From Amycolatopsis sacchari (lineage in GTDB: Bacteria; Actinomycetota; Actinomycetes; Mycobacteriales; Pseudonocardiaceae), in NCBI RefSeq assembly GCF_900114035.1, contig NZ_FORP01000004.1, forward strand, positions 248,001 through 312,000: DNA of 64,000 bases, in the 5' to 3' direction. Below are positions 51,883 through 60,368 of this stretch, one piece after another. Each line of letters begins with the position of its first letter. Positions within the stretch are counted from its first letter, which is position 1. The notes beneath the pieces are model-generated. The model saw only the letters and a list, made by a program, of their open reading frames with translations. It was not told the DNA's origin and did not search any database. A program made the position numbers and the translations under genes.

Positions 51883-52821
51883 TCAGTGGACCAGCACGAT
51901 CCGTCCCGGGGCGTGCTTGCCCTCGCTCAGCTCGTGCGCGGCCGCGACCTCCTCGAGCGGGAACGCGGCCGCGACCGGCACGCGCAGCTTCCCCTGGGCC
52001 GCCAACTCGACCGCGAGGTCCAGGCCGTGCACGGCCAGCGGGTCGGCGTTCCCGCCCGCCTCGGCCTCCGGCGTCCCGTGCGACAGGTGCACGCCGTGGC
52101 TCGCCGCGGTCATGTCGGCGATCGTCACCACGCGGTCCGGGCTCCCGGCGATCTTGACCAACTCGGGCAGCGCGCCCCCGGCGCAGTCGAACACCGCGTC
52201 CACGCCGTCCGGCGCGAGCACGCTCACGCGGTCCGCCAGCCCCGGCCCGTACGTCACCGGTTCCGCGCCGAGCGAGCGGAGGAACTCGTGGTTGCGCTCG
52301 CTGGCCGTGCCGATGACCCTGGCGCCCCGGGCGGCCGCGAGCTGCACGGCGAGCGTGCCCACCGCGCCCGCCGCGCCCTGGACCAGCACCGTCTGCCCGG
52401 GACGGACGGCGAGCCGGTCGAGCACCCGCGTGGCCGTCTCGACGTTGCCCGCGGCGGCACCGGCCTCTTCCCAGCTCCACGCGGACGGTTTCGGCGCCCA
52501 CGAGACCAGGACGACGTGGTCGGCGTTCGCTCCCCGCGTCACCGACGAGGTCATGCCGAACACCTCGTCCCCGGGTGCGACGCCGGTGACCCCTTCCCCG
52601 ACCTCGTCCACCACGCCCGCCGCGTCGAACCCGGTCCGCCACGGGAACCGCGCCGGCACGAGGTCGCGCATCGCTCCGGAGCGGATCGCGACCTCACCGG
52701 TCGACAGGCCCGAGACCCGCACCGCGATGCGGATCTCCCCCGGCCCGGCGTGGGGTTCCTCGACCTCGACCACCCGCACGACGGCGGGCGGGCCGTATTC
52801 GGAAAATTGAACAGCTCTCAT
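51883..52821 (-). CDS. NADPH:quinone reductase-like MDR protein
   Basis: A 312-residue medium-chain oxidoreductase without zinc ligands: MRAVQFSEYGPPAVVRVVEVEEP, VSGLSTGEVAIRSG, GFDAAGVVDEVGEGV, the NADP motif VLVQGAAGAVGTLAVQLAAA and the C-terminal HELSEGKHAPGRIVLVH. It probably reduces quinones or enones. ATG at 52821. It is divergent from a TetR gene that is probably its regulator. Confidence 0.92.
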   Translation of the reverse strand: MRAVQFSEYGPPAVVRVVEVEEPHAGPGEIRIAVRVSGLSTGEVAIRSGAMRDLVPARFPWRTGFDAAGVVDEVGEGVTGVAPGDEVFGMTSSVTRGANADHVVLVSWAPKPSAWSWEEAGAAAGNVETATRVLDRLAVRPGQTVLVQGAAGAVGTLAVQLAAARGARVIGTASERNHEFLRSLGAEPVTYGPGLADRVSVLAPDGVDAVFDCAGGALPELVKIAGSPDRVVTIADMTAASHGVHLSHGTPEAEAGGNADPLAVHGLDLAVELAAQGKLRVPVAAAFPLEEVAAAHELSEGKHAPGRIVLVH

Positions 52822-52862
52822 GTCCGCCGACGCTAACGAAACGCGCCGTTCGCCTGGCTAAA

Positions 52863-53492
52863 GTGAGAACGGTGAGCACGGAAGTGAGTCGTCCGCTGCG
52901 GTCGGACGCCACGGACAACCGGCAGCGCATCCTCGCGGCGGCACGCGTGGCCTTCGGCAGCAGGGGCTTCGACGTGCCGATGCGGGAGATCGCCCGCCGC
53001 GCGGCCGTCGGCCTCGCGACGGTGTACCGGCGGTTCCCCACCAAGGAGGCGCTGTTCGCCGAGGCGTTCGCCGAGCAGCTGGCGCTGTGCTCCGCCATCG
53101 TCGAGGAAGGCCTCGCCGAGCCCGACCCGTGGCGCGGGTTCAGCCTCGTGCTCGAAAGGCTCATGGAGGCGCACGCCCGCGACCGGGGCTTCCGCGCGCT
53201 GCTCGCGCAGCTGCCGCACACCGCCGACGTCGCCACCGACCGCGACCGCACCCTGCGCATGCTGCTCGACCTCCTCCACCGCGCGAAGGAATCCGGGCAG
53301 CTGCGCGAGGACATCGTGCTGGAGGACGTCATCCTCGCCATGATGGCGAACGAGGGCATCCAGGCCCGCTCCCCGGAACTGCGCGTGGCGGCCTCCCGGC
53401 GGTTCGCCGCCCTGATGCTCCAGTCCTTCCGGGCGCGACCGGAGCCGACGCCCCTGCCGCCCGCGGTCCGGCTGCCACTGCCGCTCCCGTGA
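52863..53492 (+). CDS. TetR-family regulator
   Basis: A regulator of about 209 residues with DNA-binding segment RILAAARVAFGSRGFDVPMREIARRAAVGLATVYRRFPTKEALF (about 22-66) and a ligand domain ending in a Pro-rich tail. GTG starts at 52863 and 52872 are both open. Divergent from the quinone reductase gene (41-bp gap), which is a likely target; only a weak symmetric element was seen in the gap. Confidence 0.92.
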   Translation: MRTVSTEVSRPLRSDATDNRQRILAAARVAFGSRGFDVPMREIARRAAVGLATVYRRFPTKEALFAEAFAEQLALCSAIVEEGLAEPDPWRGFSLVLERLMEAHARDRGFRALLAQLPHTADVATDRDRTLRMLLDLLHRAKESGQLREDIVLEDVILAMMANEGIQARSPELRVAASRRFAALMLQSFRARPEPTPLPPAVRLPLPLP

Positions 53493-53548
53493 CGGGGAGC
53501 GGAAACACACCTCCGGTGCGGGCTCCAGGCGGGCCAGCGCACGCGTTC

Positions 53549-54115
53549 TCACCGCAGGCGCCGGGCCCGGAGGACGGTGTCCCGCGTGTGGGGCGAGCCC
53601 TCCGGGGTCCGGCGCGGCCGGACTTCGTCGACCAGGATCGTCCAGTCACCGCCGAGGAGCGCGGTGACGTCGGCGGAGCGGTAGTAGTCGCCGGAATCCA
53701 GGCCGGCGAGGTCGTGGCTGACGAACAGCAGCGTGCCGCCCGGCGCGACCGCCGCCAGCAGGCCGAGGAGCGGCCCGTCGCCCGGCACGCGCGGGAGCGG
53801 CACGTAGTGGACCGACACCAGGTCGAAGGTCCCGGCCGGCCAGCGCGCCGTCGCCAGATCGGCCCTCGTCCACGCGACGCGGCCGGTGTCGTCCGCGGCG
53901 GCCGCGCGTTCGAGCGCCGTGCGGGAGATGTCGACCGCCGTGACCAGCCAGCCACGGCGCGCCAGCCACAGCGCGTCGGCGCCTTCCCCGCAGCCGACGT
54001 CGAGCGCCTGGCCCGGCGCCAGGCCGGCGACCTCGGCGACCAGCGCGCCGTTCGGTTCACCGCTGAAGAGCCGGTCGCTGCTGCGGTACCGCTGTTCCCA
54101 GAACCCCACCGTCAT
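53549..54115 (-). CDS. Class I SAM-dependent methyltransferase
   Basis: A 188-residue methyltransferase: FWEQRYRSSDRLFSGEPNGAL, SAM motif ALDVGCGEGADALWLARRG, VTAVDISRTALERA and the post-motifs FDLVSVHYVPLPR and GGTLLFVSHD. It resembles tellurite-resistance TehB/thiopurine-type small methyltransferases. ATG at 54115 with GGAGG 9 bp upstream. Divergent from an XRE-cupin regulator, a pair often found together; the regulator may sense or control the product. Confidence 0.92.
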   Translation of the reverse strand: MTVGFWEQRYRSSDRLFSGEPNGALVAEVAGLAPGQALDVGCGEGADALWLARRGWLVTAVDISRTALERAAAADDTGRVAWTRADLATARWPAGTFDLVSVHYVPLPRVPGDGPLLGLLAAVAPGGTLLFVSHDLAGLDSGDYYRSADVTALLGGDWTILVDEVRPRRTPEGSPHTRDTVLRARRLR

Positions 54116-54207
54116 CGGTGACCACCTCCGCCCGTCAACCTGCCCCAAGAGGCGCGATCCGGCGAAGATCTTTGCGAAAACCGCAAAACCCCGGCGACAC
54201 TGGAGTG

Positions 54208-54792
54208 ATGAACGACGACGCCGTGCTGGTGGCGGTCGGCCCGCGGCTGCGGGACCTCCGCCGCCGCGCCGGGCTCACCCTGACCACGCTGTCGCAGCGG
54301 ACCGGCATCCCGGTCAGCACCCTGTCGCGGCTGGAGTCCGGCCAGCGCAGGCCCGGGCTGGAACTGCTGCTGCCGCTGGCGCGGGCGTACCGGATGACGC
54401 TCGACGACCTGGTCGGCGCCCCCGCCAGCGCCGATCCGCGGGTGTTCCCGCGCCCGGTCCGGCGCGAGGGGCTGACGATCATCCCGCTCGCCCGCAAACC
54501 CGGTGGCCTGCAGGCGTTCAAGCAGATCCTCCCCGCGGGCCCCGACGTCGAGCCCGAACCGCGCACGCACCCGGGGTACCACTGGCTGTACGTCCTCAAT
54601 GGACGGTTGCGGGTCGTGCTCGGCGACAAGGACCTCGTGCTCGGCCCCGGCGAGGTCGCCGAGTTCGACACGCACCTGCCGCACTGGTTCGGCAACGCCG
54701 GGGACCACGCCGCGGAGTTCCTCAGCATCGTCGGCCCGCAGGGCGAGCGCTTCCGGCTCCGGGCGCGCTACCTGCCGGCGTCGTTGCCGTAG
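54208..54792 (+). CDS. XRE-family regulator with C-terminal cupin
   Basis: A 194-residue protein: helix-turn-helix (RLRDLRRRAGLTLTTLSQRTGIPVSTLSRLESGQRRPGLELLLPLA, about 13-58) followed by a cupin domain (HPGYHWLYVLNGRLRVVLGDKDLVLGPGEVAEFDTHLPHWFGNA) with metal-binding His residues. Such proteins regulate small catabolic or detoxification genes. ATG at 54208. Its last 25 bp overlap the end of the convergent FAD monooxygenase gene. Confidence 0.92.
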   Translation: MNDDAVLVAVGPRLRDLRRRAGLTLTTLSQRTGIPVSTLSRLESGQRRPGLELLLPLARAYRMTLDDLVGAPASADPRVFPRPVRREGLTIIPLARKPGGLQAFKQILPAGPDVEPEPRTHPGYHWLYVLNGRLRVVLGDKDLVLGPGEVAEFDTHLPHWFGNAGDHAAEFLSIVGPQGERFRLRARYLPASLP

Positions 54793-55910
54793 ATCCAGCT
54801 GAGCGACTCCACGTTCATCCCCTCACCCGCGGCCAGGGCCGCGTCGCGACGCCGCTGTGCCGGGCCGTCGGGCAGGTGGTAGTCGACGTTGTTGTCCCAC
54901 GAGCGCCGCTGGATGCGCGCGGTGTGCGGCCGCCGCCGCGCCTCGTAACGCGCGAGCGCGGGCGCGAGGTCCCCGTCCAGCGCGGCGGCCAGCGCCGCCC
55001 CGTCCTCGATCGCCTGCGCGGCGCCCTGCGCCAGGAACGGCAGCATCGGATGACAGGCGTCGCCGACGAGCGCGGTCGTCGCCGTGGACCAGCGCGGCAA
55101 CGGTTCCCGGTCGTAGAGGCCCCACCGGTACACCGGCTCGCGGACGTGGCCGAGCAGGTCGTTCAGCTCGCGGGACCAGCCCCGGAACGCGGCCCGCAGC
55201 TCGGCGAGGCTGCCCGGCGCCGTCCACGACTCCTCCGGCCAGTCGGTCGCCGGCACCACGCACACGAGGTTCACGAAGCGGCCCACGGGATAGGCCACCA
55301 GGTGGCGGTTCGGCCCGAGCCACACGCGGACGGCCGGCTCGGCGGAAAGCGCGTCGGCGGGCACGAGCGCGCGGTAGGCGCACATGCCGGAGAACCGCGC
55401 CGCCGTCTCCGCCACGGTCGCCCCGCGCACCGCCGAGTGGATACCGTCCGCGCCGACGACGACGTCCGCCGTCTCCGCCGTGCCGTCGGCGAACCGGACC
55501 AGCGGCCGCGGGTGCCACGACTCGACGGCGGTCACCGCCTTGCCGAAGCACACGACACCGGCGGGCAGCGCCGCGGCGAGGACCGTGATCAGGTCCGGCC
55601 GGTAGACCGTGTAGTACGGCGCACCGAAGCGCGCCTCCATGTGCCCCGCCAGCGGCCACTCGGTGAGCACGGTGTCGTCCTCCCACCGCAGGAACCGGGT
55701 CGCCACCGGCGAAAACGCGGTCCGCCGGAGCGCGGCGTCCAGCCCGAGGCCGTGCAGCACCCGCGTCGCGTTCGGTCCTAATTGGACACCCGCGCCGATC
55801 TCCCCGAACCCCGCGGCGCGTTCGTCCACCCGGACCTCGTGCCCGGCCCGCAGCAGCGCGAGGGCGGCCGTCAAACCCCCGATCCCGCCTCCGACGACGA
55901 TGACGCGCAC
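54768..55910 (-). CDS. FAD-dependent monooxygenase (salicylate/3-hydroxybenzoate hydroxylase-like)
   Basis: A 380-residue class A flavin hydroxylase: VIVVGGGIGGLTAALALLRAGHEV (2-25), the middle motif VVVGADGIHSAVRG, and the second FAD motif ALVGDACHPMLPFLAQGAAQAIEDGAAL. It should hydroxylate an aromatic acid using NADH and O2. ATG at 55910. It follows the enoyl-CoA hydratase gene by 58 bp on the same strand, so both may belong to one aromatic or fatty-acid-related unit. Confidence 0.92.
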   Translation of the reverse strand: MRVIVVGGGIGGLTAALALLRAGHEVRVDERAAGFGEIGAGVQLGPNATRVLHGLGLDAALRRTAFSPVATRFLRWEDDTVLTEWPLAGHMEARFGAPYYTVYRPDLITVLAAALPAGVVCFGKAVTAVESWHPRPLVRFADGTAETADVVVGADGIHSAVRGATVAETAARFSGMCAYRALVPADALSAEPAVRVWLGPNRHLVAYPVGRFVNLVCVVPATDWPEESWTAPGSLAELRAAFRGWSRELNDLLGHVREPVYRWGLYDREPLPRWSTATTALVGDACHPMLPFLAQGAAQAIEDGAALAAALDGDLAPALARYEARRRPHTARIQRRSWDNNVDYHLPDGPAQRRRDAALAAGEGMNVESLSWIYGNDAGR

Positions 55911-55967
55911 GAGGCGAACCGTAGCCCTCCCCCGGCCTGCCGCGTGAGGGCCATCCGCGCGAATTCC

Positions 55968-56834
55968 TCACGGCCGCCCGGGGAACGGCGGCACGTCCGG
56001 CGGGTAGTCGGTGCTCACCCTGCCGGGGAAGTCCGCCGGGCGCTTCTGCAGGAAGGCCAGCACGCCCTCCATCGCGTCCGGCCCGGCGCCGAGCCGCAGC
56101 AGCGCCCGCGAGTCCTCGCGGTGGGCGTCCCACGGCGTGGGCGAACCCAGCATGCCCCACAGCAGCTGCCGCGACACCGCGACCGACACCGCCGACGTGT
56201 TGTCCGCGATCTCCCGCGCGATCGACCGCGCCACCGGGATCAGCTCGTCCGGCGGGACCACCCGCGACACCAGTCCCCCGGCCAGCGCCTCGGCCGCGTC
56301 GAAGACCCGCCCGGTCGCGACCCACTCGACGGCCCGGGAGATGCCCACGATCCGCGGCAGGAACCACGTCGAGGCCGCCTCGGGCACGATGCCGCGGCGC
56401 GCGAAGACGAAGCCGAACTTCGCGGTCTCGGCGGCGATGCGGATGTCCATCGGCAGGGTCATGGTCACGCCGACACCGACCGCCGGGCCGTTGAACGCGC
56501 CGATGACGATCTTGCGGCTGGCCGCGATCCGCAGCGAGACCGCGCCACCGGCGTCCCGCGGCACGCCGTCGACCTCGCCGAACCCCTCGACGTCGCCGTG
56601 CGCGTCCTTGTCGAAGGTGCTCGCGCCGCGTTCGAGGTCCGCGCCCGCGCAGAACCCGCGCCCGGCGCCGGTGACGATCACCACGCGCACGGAGTCGTCG
56701 GCGTCGGCCTCGTCGAACGCGGCGATCAGCTGGTGCGCCATCTCGAGCGTGAACGCGTTCAGCCGCTCCGGCCGGTTCAGCGTGATGGTGGCGATCGCGT
56801 CCGCGACCTCGTAGCCGATCTCGTCGTAGATCAC
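55968..56834 (-). CDS. Enoyl-CoA hydratase/isomerase family protein
   Basis: A 288-residue crotonase: IATITLNRPERLNAFTLEM, VVIVTGAGRGFCAGADLERG (oxyanion hole) and FVFARRGIVPEAASTWFLPRIVG with the Glu of the active site. It hydrates enoyl-CoA or catalyses a related CoA reaction. GTG at 56834 is chosen; it starts VIYDEIGYEVADAIATI as in the family, and the longer frame has no family-like sequence before it. Confidence 0.92.
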   Translation of the reverse strand: MIYDEIGYEVADAIATITLNRPERLNAFTLEMAHQLIAAFDEADADDSVRVVIVTGAGRGFCAGADLERGASTFDKDAHGDVEGFGEVDGVPRDAGGAVSLRIAASRKIVIGAFNGPAVGVGVTMTLPMDIRIAAETAKFGFVFARRGIVPEAASTWFLPRIVGISRAVEWVATGRVFDAAEALAGGLVSRVVPPDELIPVARSIAREIADNTSAVSVAVSRQLLWGMLGSPTPWDAHREDSRALLRLGAGPDAMEGVLAFLQKRPADFPGRVSTDYPPDVPPFPGRP

Positions 56835-57028
56835 CGCACCGAGAGTGCGGCAGCGCGGGGGAACCGTCAACAACCGGGCCGCCGAGAAGCGTTACCGGGA
56901 AACGATGTTGCCATGCCCACACCCCGCGTCGCTACAAAACGTCGAGATCGAGGTTTACTTTGGGTCACGGTGGGCAGGGGTGCCCGCCGCGTTCTTGTTC
57001 GTTCTTCTCTTCTCTCAAGGAGTTCCCG

Positions 57029-58273
57029 TTGCGGCGAACTGTGCCGCCGATGCTCCGTGCGCTCGGAAACCACAACTACCGGCTGTGGGCTCTGGCCGAC
57101 GTCGTGTCGGTGACCGGCGGCTGGATGCAGGTACTCGGCCTGAACTGGGTGGTACTCGCCCGCACCGGCTCGGCGACCGCCGTCGGGTTCTCGGTGCTGA
57201 TCAGCACGCTGCCCGCGTTGCTGCTGGGCCCGTGGGCCGGGGCGCTCGCCGACCGGTTCCCGCCCCGCCGGCTCATCGTCGCGGGTGAGGTTGCGCACCT
57301 GGTCATCGCGCTGCTGCTGGCTTTCCTGGTCTGGCGGGAGCTGCCGCTGACCCCGATCTACGCCCTCACCGCCGCGGGCGGGCTCGTCAGCACGCTGGAA
57401 GGGCCCGCGCTGGGCCGGTTCGCCGGACAGGTCGTGCCCCGCGACGACCTGGGCAACGCGCTCGCCCTCGGCTCGCTCAGCAACGCCATCGGCCGGGTGC
57501 TGGGCATGAGCCTGGCGGGCGCGCTCGCCGCGACCGTCGGGGACGCGCCGCTGTTCCTGATCAACGCCGCGAGTTTCCTGTTCGTGCTGGGCACACTGGC
57601 CGTGATGCGGCCGGGCGAGTTCCACCCGCTCGCGGTGAGCCCGCCGGAGGAGGCGGGGGTGCGCGCGGGACTGGTGTACCTGCGGGGGCACCGGGTGCTG
57701 CTGGTGTTGTTCGCGCTGGGTTTCGTGCTGTCCGCGCTGGGCCGCAACTACCAGGTGACGATGGCCGCGATGACCGAGGGCCCGCTGCACGCCGGTGCCG
57801 GCGGGTACGGCGCGCTGTCGACGGTGTTCGCGGTGGGGACGGTGCTCGGCGGGGTGCTCGCGGCGCGGGTGCGGGAGCTGACGGTGCCGTTGCTGCTGGC
57901 GGCGGGTGCGGTCACGAGCGTGCTGCAGGCGGTGAGCGGGTACGCGCCGGGGCTGCTCGGGTTCGCGGTGGTGATCCTGCCGATCGCGGCGGGTGCCGTG
58001 GTGATCGACACCGCGAAGAGCACGCGGCTGCAGCTGGACGCGGCGGAGGGCATGCGCGGCCGGGTACTGGCGGTGCACGGGACGATCGCCGCCGGGGCGG
58101 GCGCCGTGGGCGCGCCGCTGCTGGGGTGGCTGTGCGAAAGCCTGGGTCCGCGGGAGGCGCTGCTGGTGGCGGGCTTGGTGACGCTGGCGGTCACCGCCGT
58201 GGCGGCGGCGGCCCTGCGCAAGCCGCGCGTCGCGGAGATCCCGGTGCCGGAACCCGCGCTGGCGACGGTCTGA
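57029..58273 (+). CDS. MFS transporter (exporter, tetracycline/macrolide-efflux-like)
   Basis: A 414-residue 12-helix MFS protein: LRALGNHNYRLWALADVVSVTGGWMQVLGLNW is the typical opening of the MFS_3 (enterobactin/efflux) group, and PWAGALADRFPPRRLI is the loop 2-3 motif. A TTG at 57029 is the best start: AAGGAG lies 6 bp upstream. Export of a small molecule is likely. A hairpin (GGGCA-N3/4-TGCCC) lies in the upstream region. Confidence 0.9.
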   Translation: MRRTVPPMLRALGNHNYRLWALADVVSVTGGWMQVLGLNWVVLARTGSATAVGFSVLISTLPALLLGPWAGALADRFPPRRLIVAGEVAHLVIALLLAFLVWRELPLTPIYALTAAGGLVSTLEGPALGRFAGQVVPRDDLGNALALGSLSNAIGRVLGMSLAGALAATVGDAPLFLINAASFLFVLGTLAVMRPGEFHPLAVSPPEEAGVRAGLVYLRGHRVLLVLFALGFVLSALGRNYQVTMAAMTEGPLHAGAGGYGALSTVFAVGTVLGGVLAARVRELTVPLLLAAGAVTSVLQAVSGYAPGLLGFAVVILPIAAGAVVIDTAKSTRLQLDAAEGMRGRVLAVHGTIAAGAGAVGAPLLGWLCESLGPREALLVAGLVTLAVTAVAAAALRKPRVAEIPVPEPALATV

Positions 58274-58678
58274 CGGGCGGAGCAGGGGCCTGGGCGGCGA
58301 GGCCGCCAGCGCGGGCGGGTTTCCGCCGCGCGGCTGGCGGGGAGACGCCCGGGCGGCGACGCGGCCAGCGCGGGGGGCCACCCCGCGACAGGCGGCAAGA
58401 AGCCTCGGGCGGCAACGCGGCCAGCGAACGCGGCCACCTCCGCCGCGCGGCTGGCGGGGAGAAGCCCAGGCGGCGGCGCGGCCAGCGCGGGCGAGTTTCC
58501 GCCGCGCGACAGGAGACACAAGGCCCGGGCGGCAACGCGGCCACCTCCACCCCGCGGCAGACGGTGAGAAGCCCGGGCGGCAAGGCCGCCAGCGCGGGCG
58601 GGTTTCCGCCGCGCGACAGGCGAAACAAGCCCCAAGCGGCAAACGCCGCCATCACACTCGGCCACCCCCAGCGCGGCC
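58274..58678. repeat. Tandem repeats downstream of the MFS gene
   Basis: The 405-bp gap between convergent genes is filled by about seven degenerate units of 55-70 bp, with the core GGGCGGCAACGCGGCCAGCG followed by CGGGCGGGTTTCCGCCGCGC and then GACAGGCG or GGCTGGCG and a short A-rich break (GAGAAGCC, GAAACAAGCC). On the minus strand the core reads LFRLSRGGNPPALA and variants, resembling the last residues LYRLSRSGG of the minus-strand gene that ends here. No independent gene is seen. Confidence 0.9.
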
Positions 58679-59224
58679 TCAACCGCCGCTGCGCGACAAC
58701 CGGTACAACCCCCCGGACTGCACAGCGAGCACGGTGAGATCCGCCGCACCCGGGGCCGCCACCGCGCGCCAGCCCGGTTGTGGCGTGTCCGCGCGGGACA
58801 GGTGCGAAACCCCGCCCCCGACCACCGCCCCCGTACCGTCCACGACCAGGACGCACTCCGGGGCCTGCCCACCGACGACCGCCCACCCCGACAACACGGC
58901 GTCCCCCGTCACGGCCGGGCTGTCGATCACGCCCTTGCTCGGCCCCGCGTCCGCCGGGCCCGGCAACGCCGTCACCCGCGACAGGTCCACTCGCGACCCC
59001 AGCTCGTACGGTGCGCAGCCCAGCGTGAAAGCGTCGTTGAACGGGAACGCTCCCAGCGCCCGCGCCGCCGGCACCACCGACGGCTCGATGCTCAGCGCCG
59101 CCATCGCCTGGGGCGCCTCCACCCGCAACGCCACCGCCGCCACCTCCAGCGGCGCGTACGCCGCCCGCGCCTGGTCCTGCTTCCCGCCACCGATCGCGTG
59201 CGTCACCAGGCCCAGCGTCACCAC
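58679..59224 (-). CDS. Downstream part of a probably frameshifted membrane-protein gene
   Basis: A 181-residue frame without a family I recognise. Opening with GTG (59224 or 59221) gives only a short hydrophobic start (VVTLGLVTHAIGG), followed by an extracellular-type domain with QARAAYAPLEVAAVALRVEAPQAM, CAPYELGSRVDLSRVTALPG and a C-terminal LYRLSRSGG. The hydrophobic run is complete only if joined to the end of the upstream gene (SSRVV then VAGGLTGVVTLGLVTH), which suggests both were once a single protein split by a frameshift. It may also be a separate overlapping gene. Confidence 0.6.
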   Translation of the reverse strand: MVTLGLVTHAIGGGKQDQARAAYAPLEVAAVALRVEAPQAMAALSIEPSVVPAARALGAFPFNDAFTLGCAPYELGSRVDLSRVTALPGPADAGPSKGVIDSPAVTGDAVLSGWAVVGGQAPECVLVVDGTGAVVGGGVSHLSRADTPQPGWRAVAAPGAADLTVLAVQSGGLYRLSRSGG

Positions 59225-59229
59225 CCCGG

Positions 59230-60303
59230 TCAGACCACCCGCGACGACAACCCCGGCCGCACATACACCACCAGCACCAGCAACGCACTCGTCGCCAGCG
59301 CCGCCGCCAGCCCGTACCGGCCCAGCAACCCCACATTCCCGACCGCCGTCGTGGTCCGGCCCAGCGCCAGCAAACCCGCCACCAGCACCGCATACCCGGC
59401 CAGCCCGACCCAGCCCGCCACGGCCGCGTCCCGCCCCACCCGGGACACCAGCACCACCAGCGCCGCCACCGTCACCCCGCCCGCGATCACCGCCACCACC
59501 GGCACATCCGCCGACCACAACCCGCCCAGCGCCGCCGCGAACACCGACAACCGCCGGTCCGGATCCACCGCCGTCGTCGCCAGCGACTGCGGCCCCGCCG
59601 GCTTCGTCACCCACCACACCGCGACCACCACGACCCCGGCCACCACCGGCGTCAGCCACCGCCACCGCCGCTCACCCCGCGCCGCGCTCGTCAACGCCAC
59701 GGCGAACCACACCGGCAACCCCGCCCCGAAACACAGGCACGCCACCACCGCCGCACCCCACGACCACCACACCCGGCCCCGGTGCGCACACCACACCGCC
59801 ACCACCGCACACGTCACCGCCGGCACCCAGCTGATCCCGTTCGTGGCCTGCAACCACAACTCCGCCAGGTGCGACGAACACACCAGGAACGCGAACCCCG
59901 CCGTCAGCGCCGCCTTCACCAGCGGTGAGAACGTCCCCGGCAGCATCGCCCGCAACACGACCACCACGACCGCCAGCAACAGCACCGCCAGCACGGTCAG
60001 CACCCGGTTGTCCCCGCCCAGCCACGCCGCGTCCGCCCAGAACAGCAACGACGGCACCACGAACGGCTGGTCCAGGTGGTAGGTCAGCACCTGACCCCAC
60101 TGCAACGACCCGTCATCGGCCGTCACCTTCGCCAGCACGTGCCAGTAATCCAGCAGCACGTGCGCCCGCGAAGTCCGCGCCGCCGTCCACAACGCCAGGA
60201 CCACCGGCACGACCGCCAACGCGGTCAGCACCACCACACCGACGCGAGGACGAGACCCGCCCCGCGGCTCGACCCGTTCCCCCACCGCCAACGACGCCGT
60301 CAT
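59230..60303 (-). CDS. Multi-helix membrane protein, glycosyltransferase-like, probably truncated by frameshift
   Basis: A 357-residue protein with about nine hydrophobic helices (VVLTALAVVPVVLALWTAA, VLTVLAVLLLAVVVVVLRAM, VPAVTCAVVAVWCAHRG, VVPVVAVIAGGVTVAALVVLV and others) and extracellular-type loops (YWHVLAKVTADDGSLQWGQVLTYHLDQPF) that recall polyprenol-phosphate-sugar-using (GT-C-type) transferases. The similarity is general, not specific. The frame ends at TGA 59230-59232, in the middle of a helix that continues in another frame downstream. Confidence 0.75.
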   Translation of the reverse strand: MTASLAVGERVEPRGGSRPRVGVVVLTALAVVPVVLALWTAARTSRAHVLLDYWHVLAKVTADDGSLQWGQVLTYHLDQPFVVPSLLFWADAAWLGGDNRVLTVLAVLLLAVVVVVLRAMLPGTFSPLVKAALTAGFAFLVCSSHLAELWLQATNGISWVPAVTCAVVAVWCAHRGRVWWSWGAAVVACLCFGAGLPVWFAVALTSAARGERRWRWLTPVVAGVVVVAVWWVTKPAGPQSLATTAVDPDRRLSVFAAALGGLWSADVPVVAVIAGGVTVAALVVLVSRVGRDAAVAGWVGLAGYAVLVAGLLALGRTTTAVGNVGLLGRYGLAAALATSALLVLVVYVRPGLSSRVV

Positions 60304-60368
60304 CCCAGCCCCTCGTCCACAGCCGCCGGCGCGGCGACAACGAGCGGATGCTACGGCTGCCAGGGCAG

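Noticed and set aside
52831-52856. Symmetric CGAA-N8-TTCG element between the quinone reductase and TetR genes
   Set aside because: Arms are only 4 bp; too weak to call an operator.
56912-57028. Possible Arg-rich leader peptide (MPTPRVATKRRDRGLLW...) and hairpin upstream of the MFS exporter
   Set aside because: The frame overlaps the exporter gene and does not end before it; no clear attenuation structure could be drawn, only one small hairpin.
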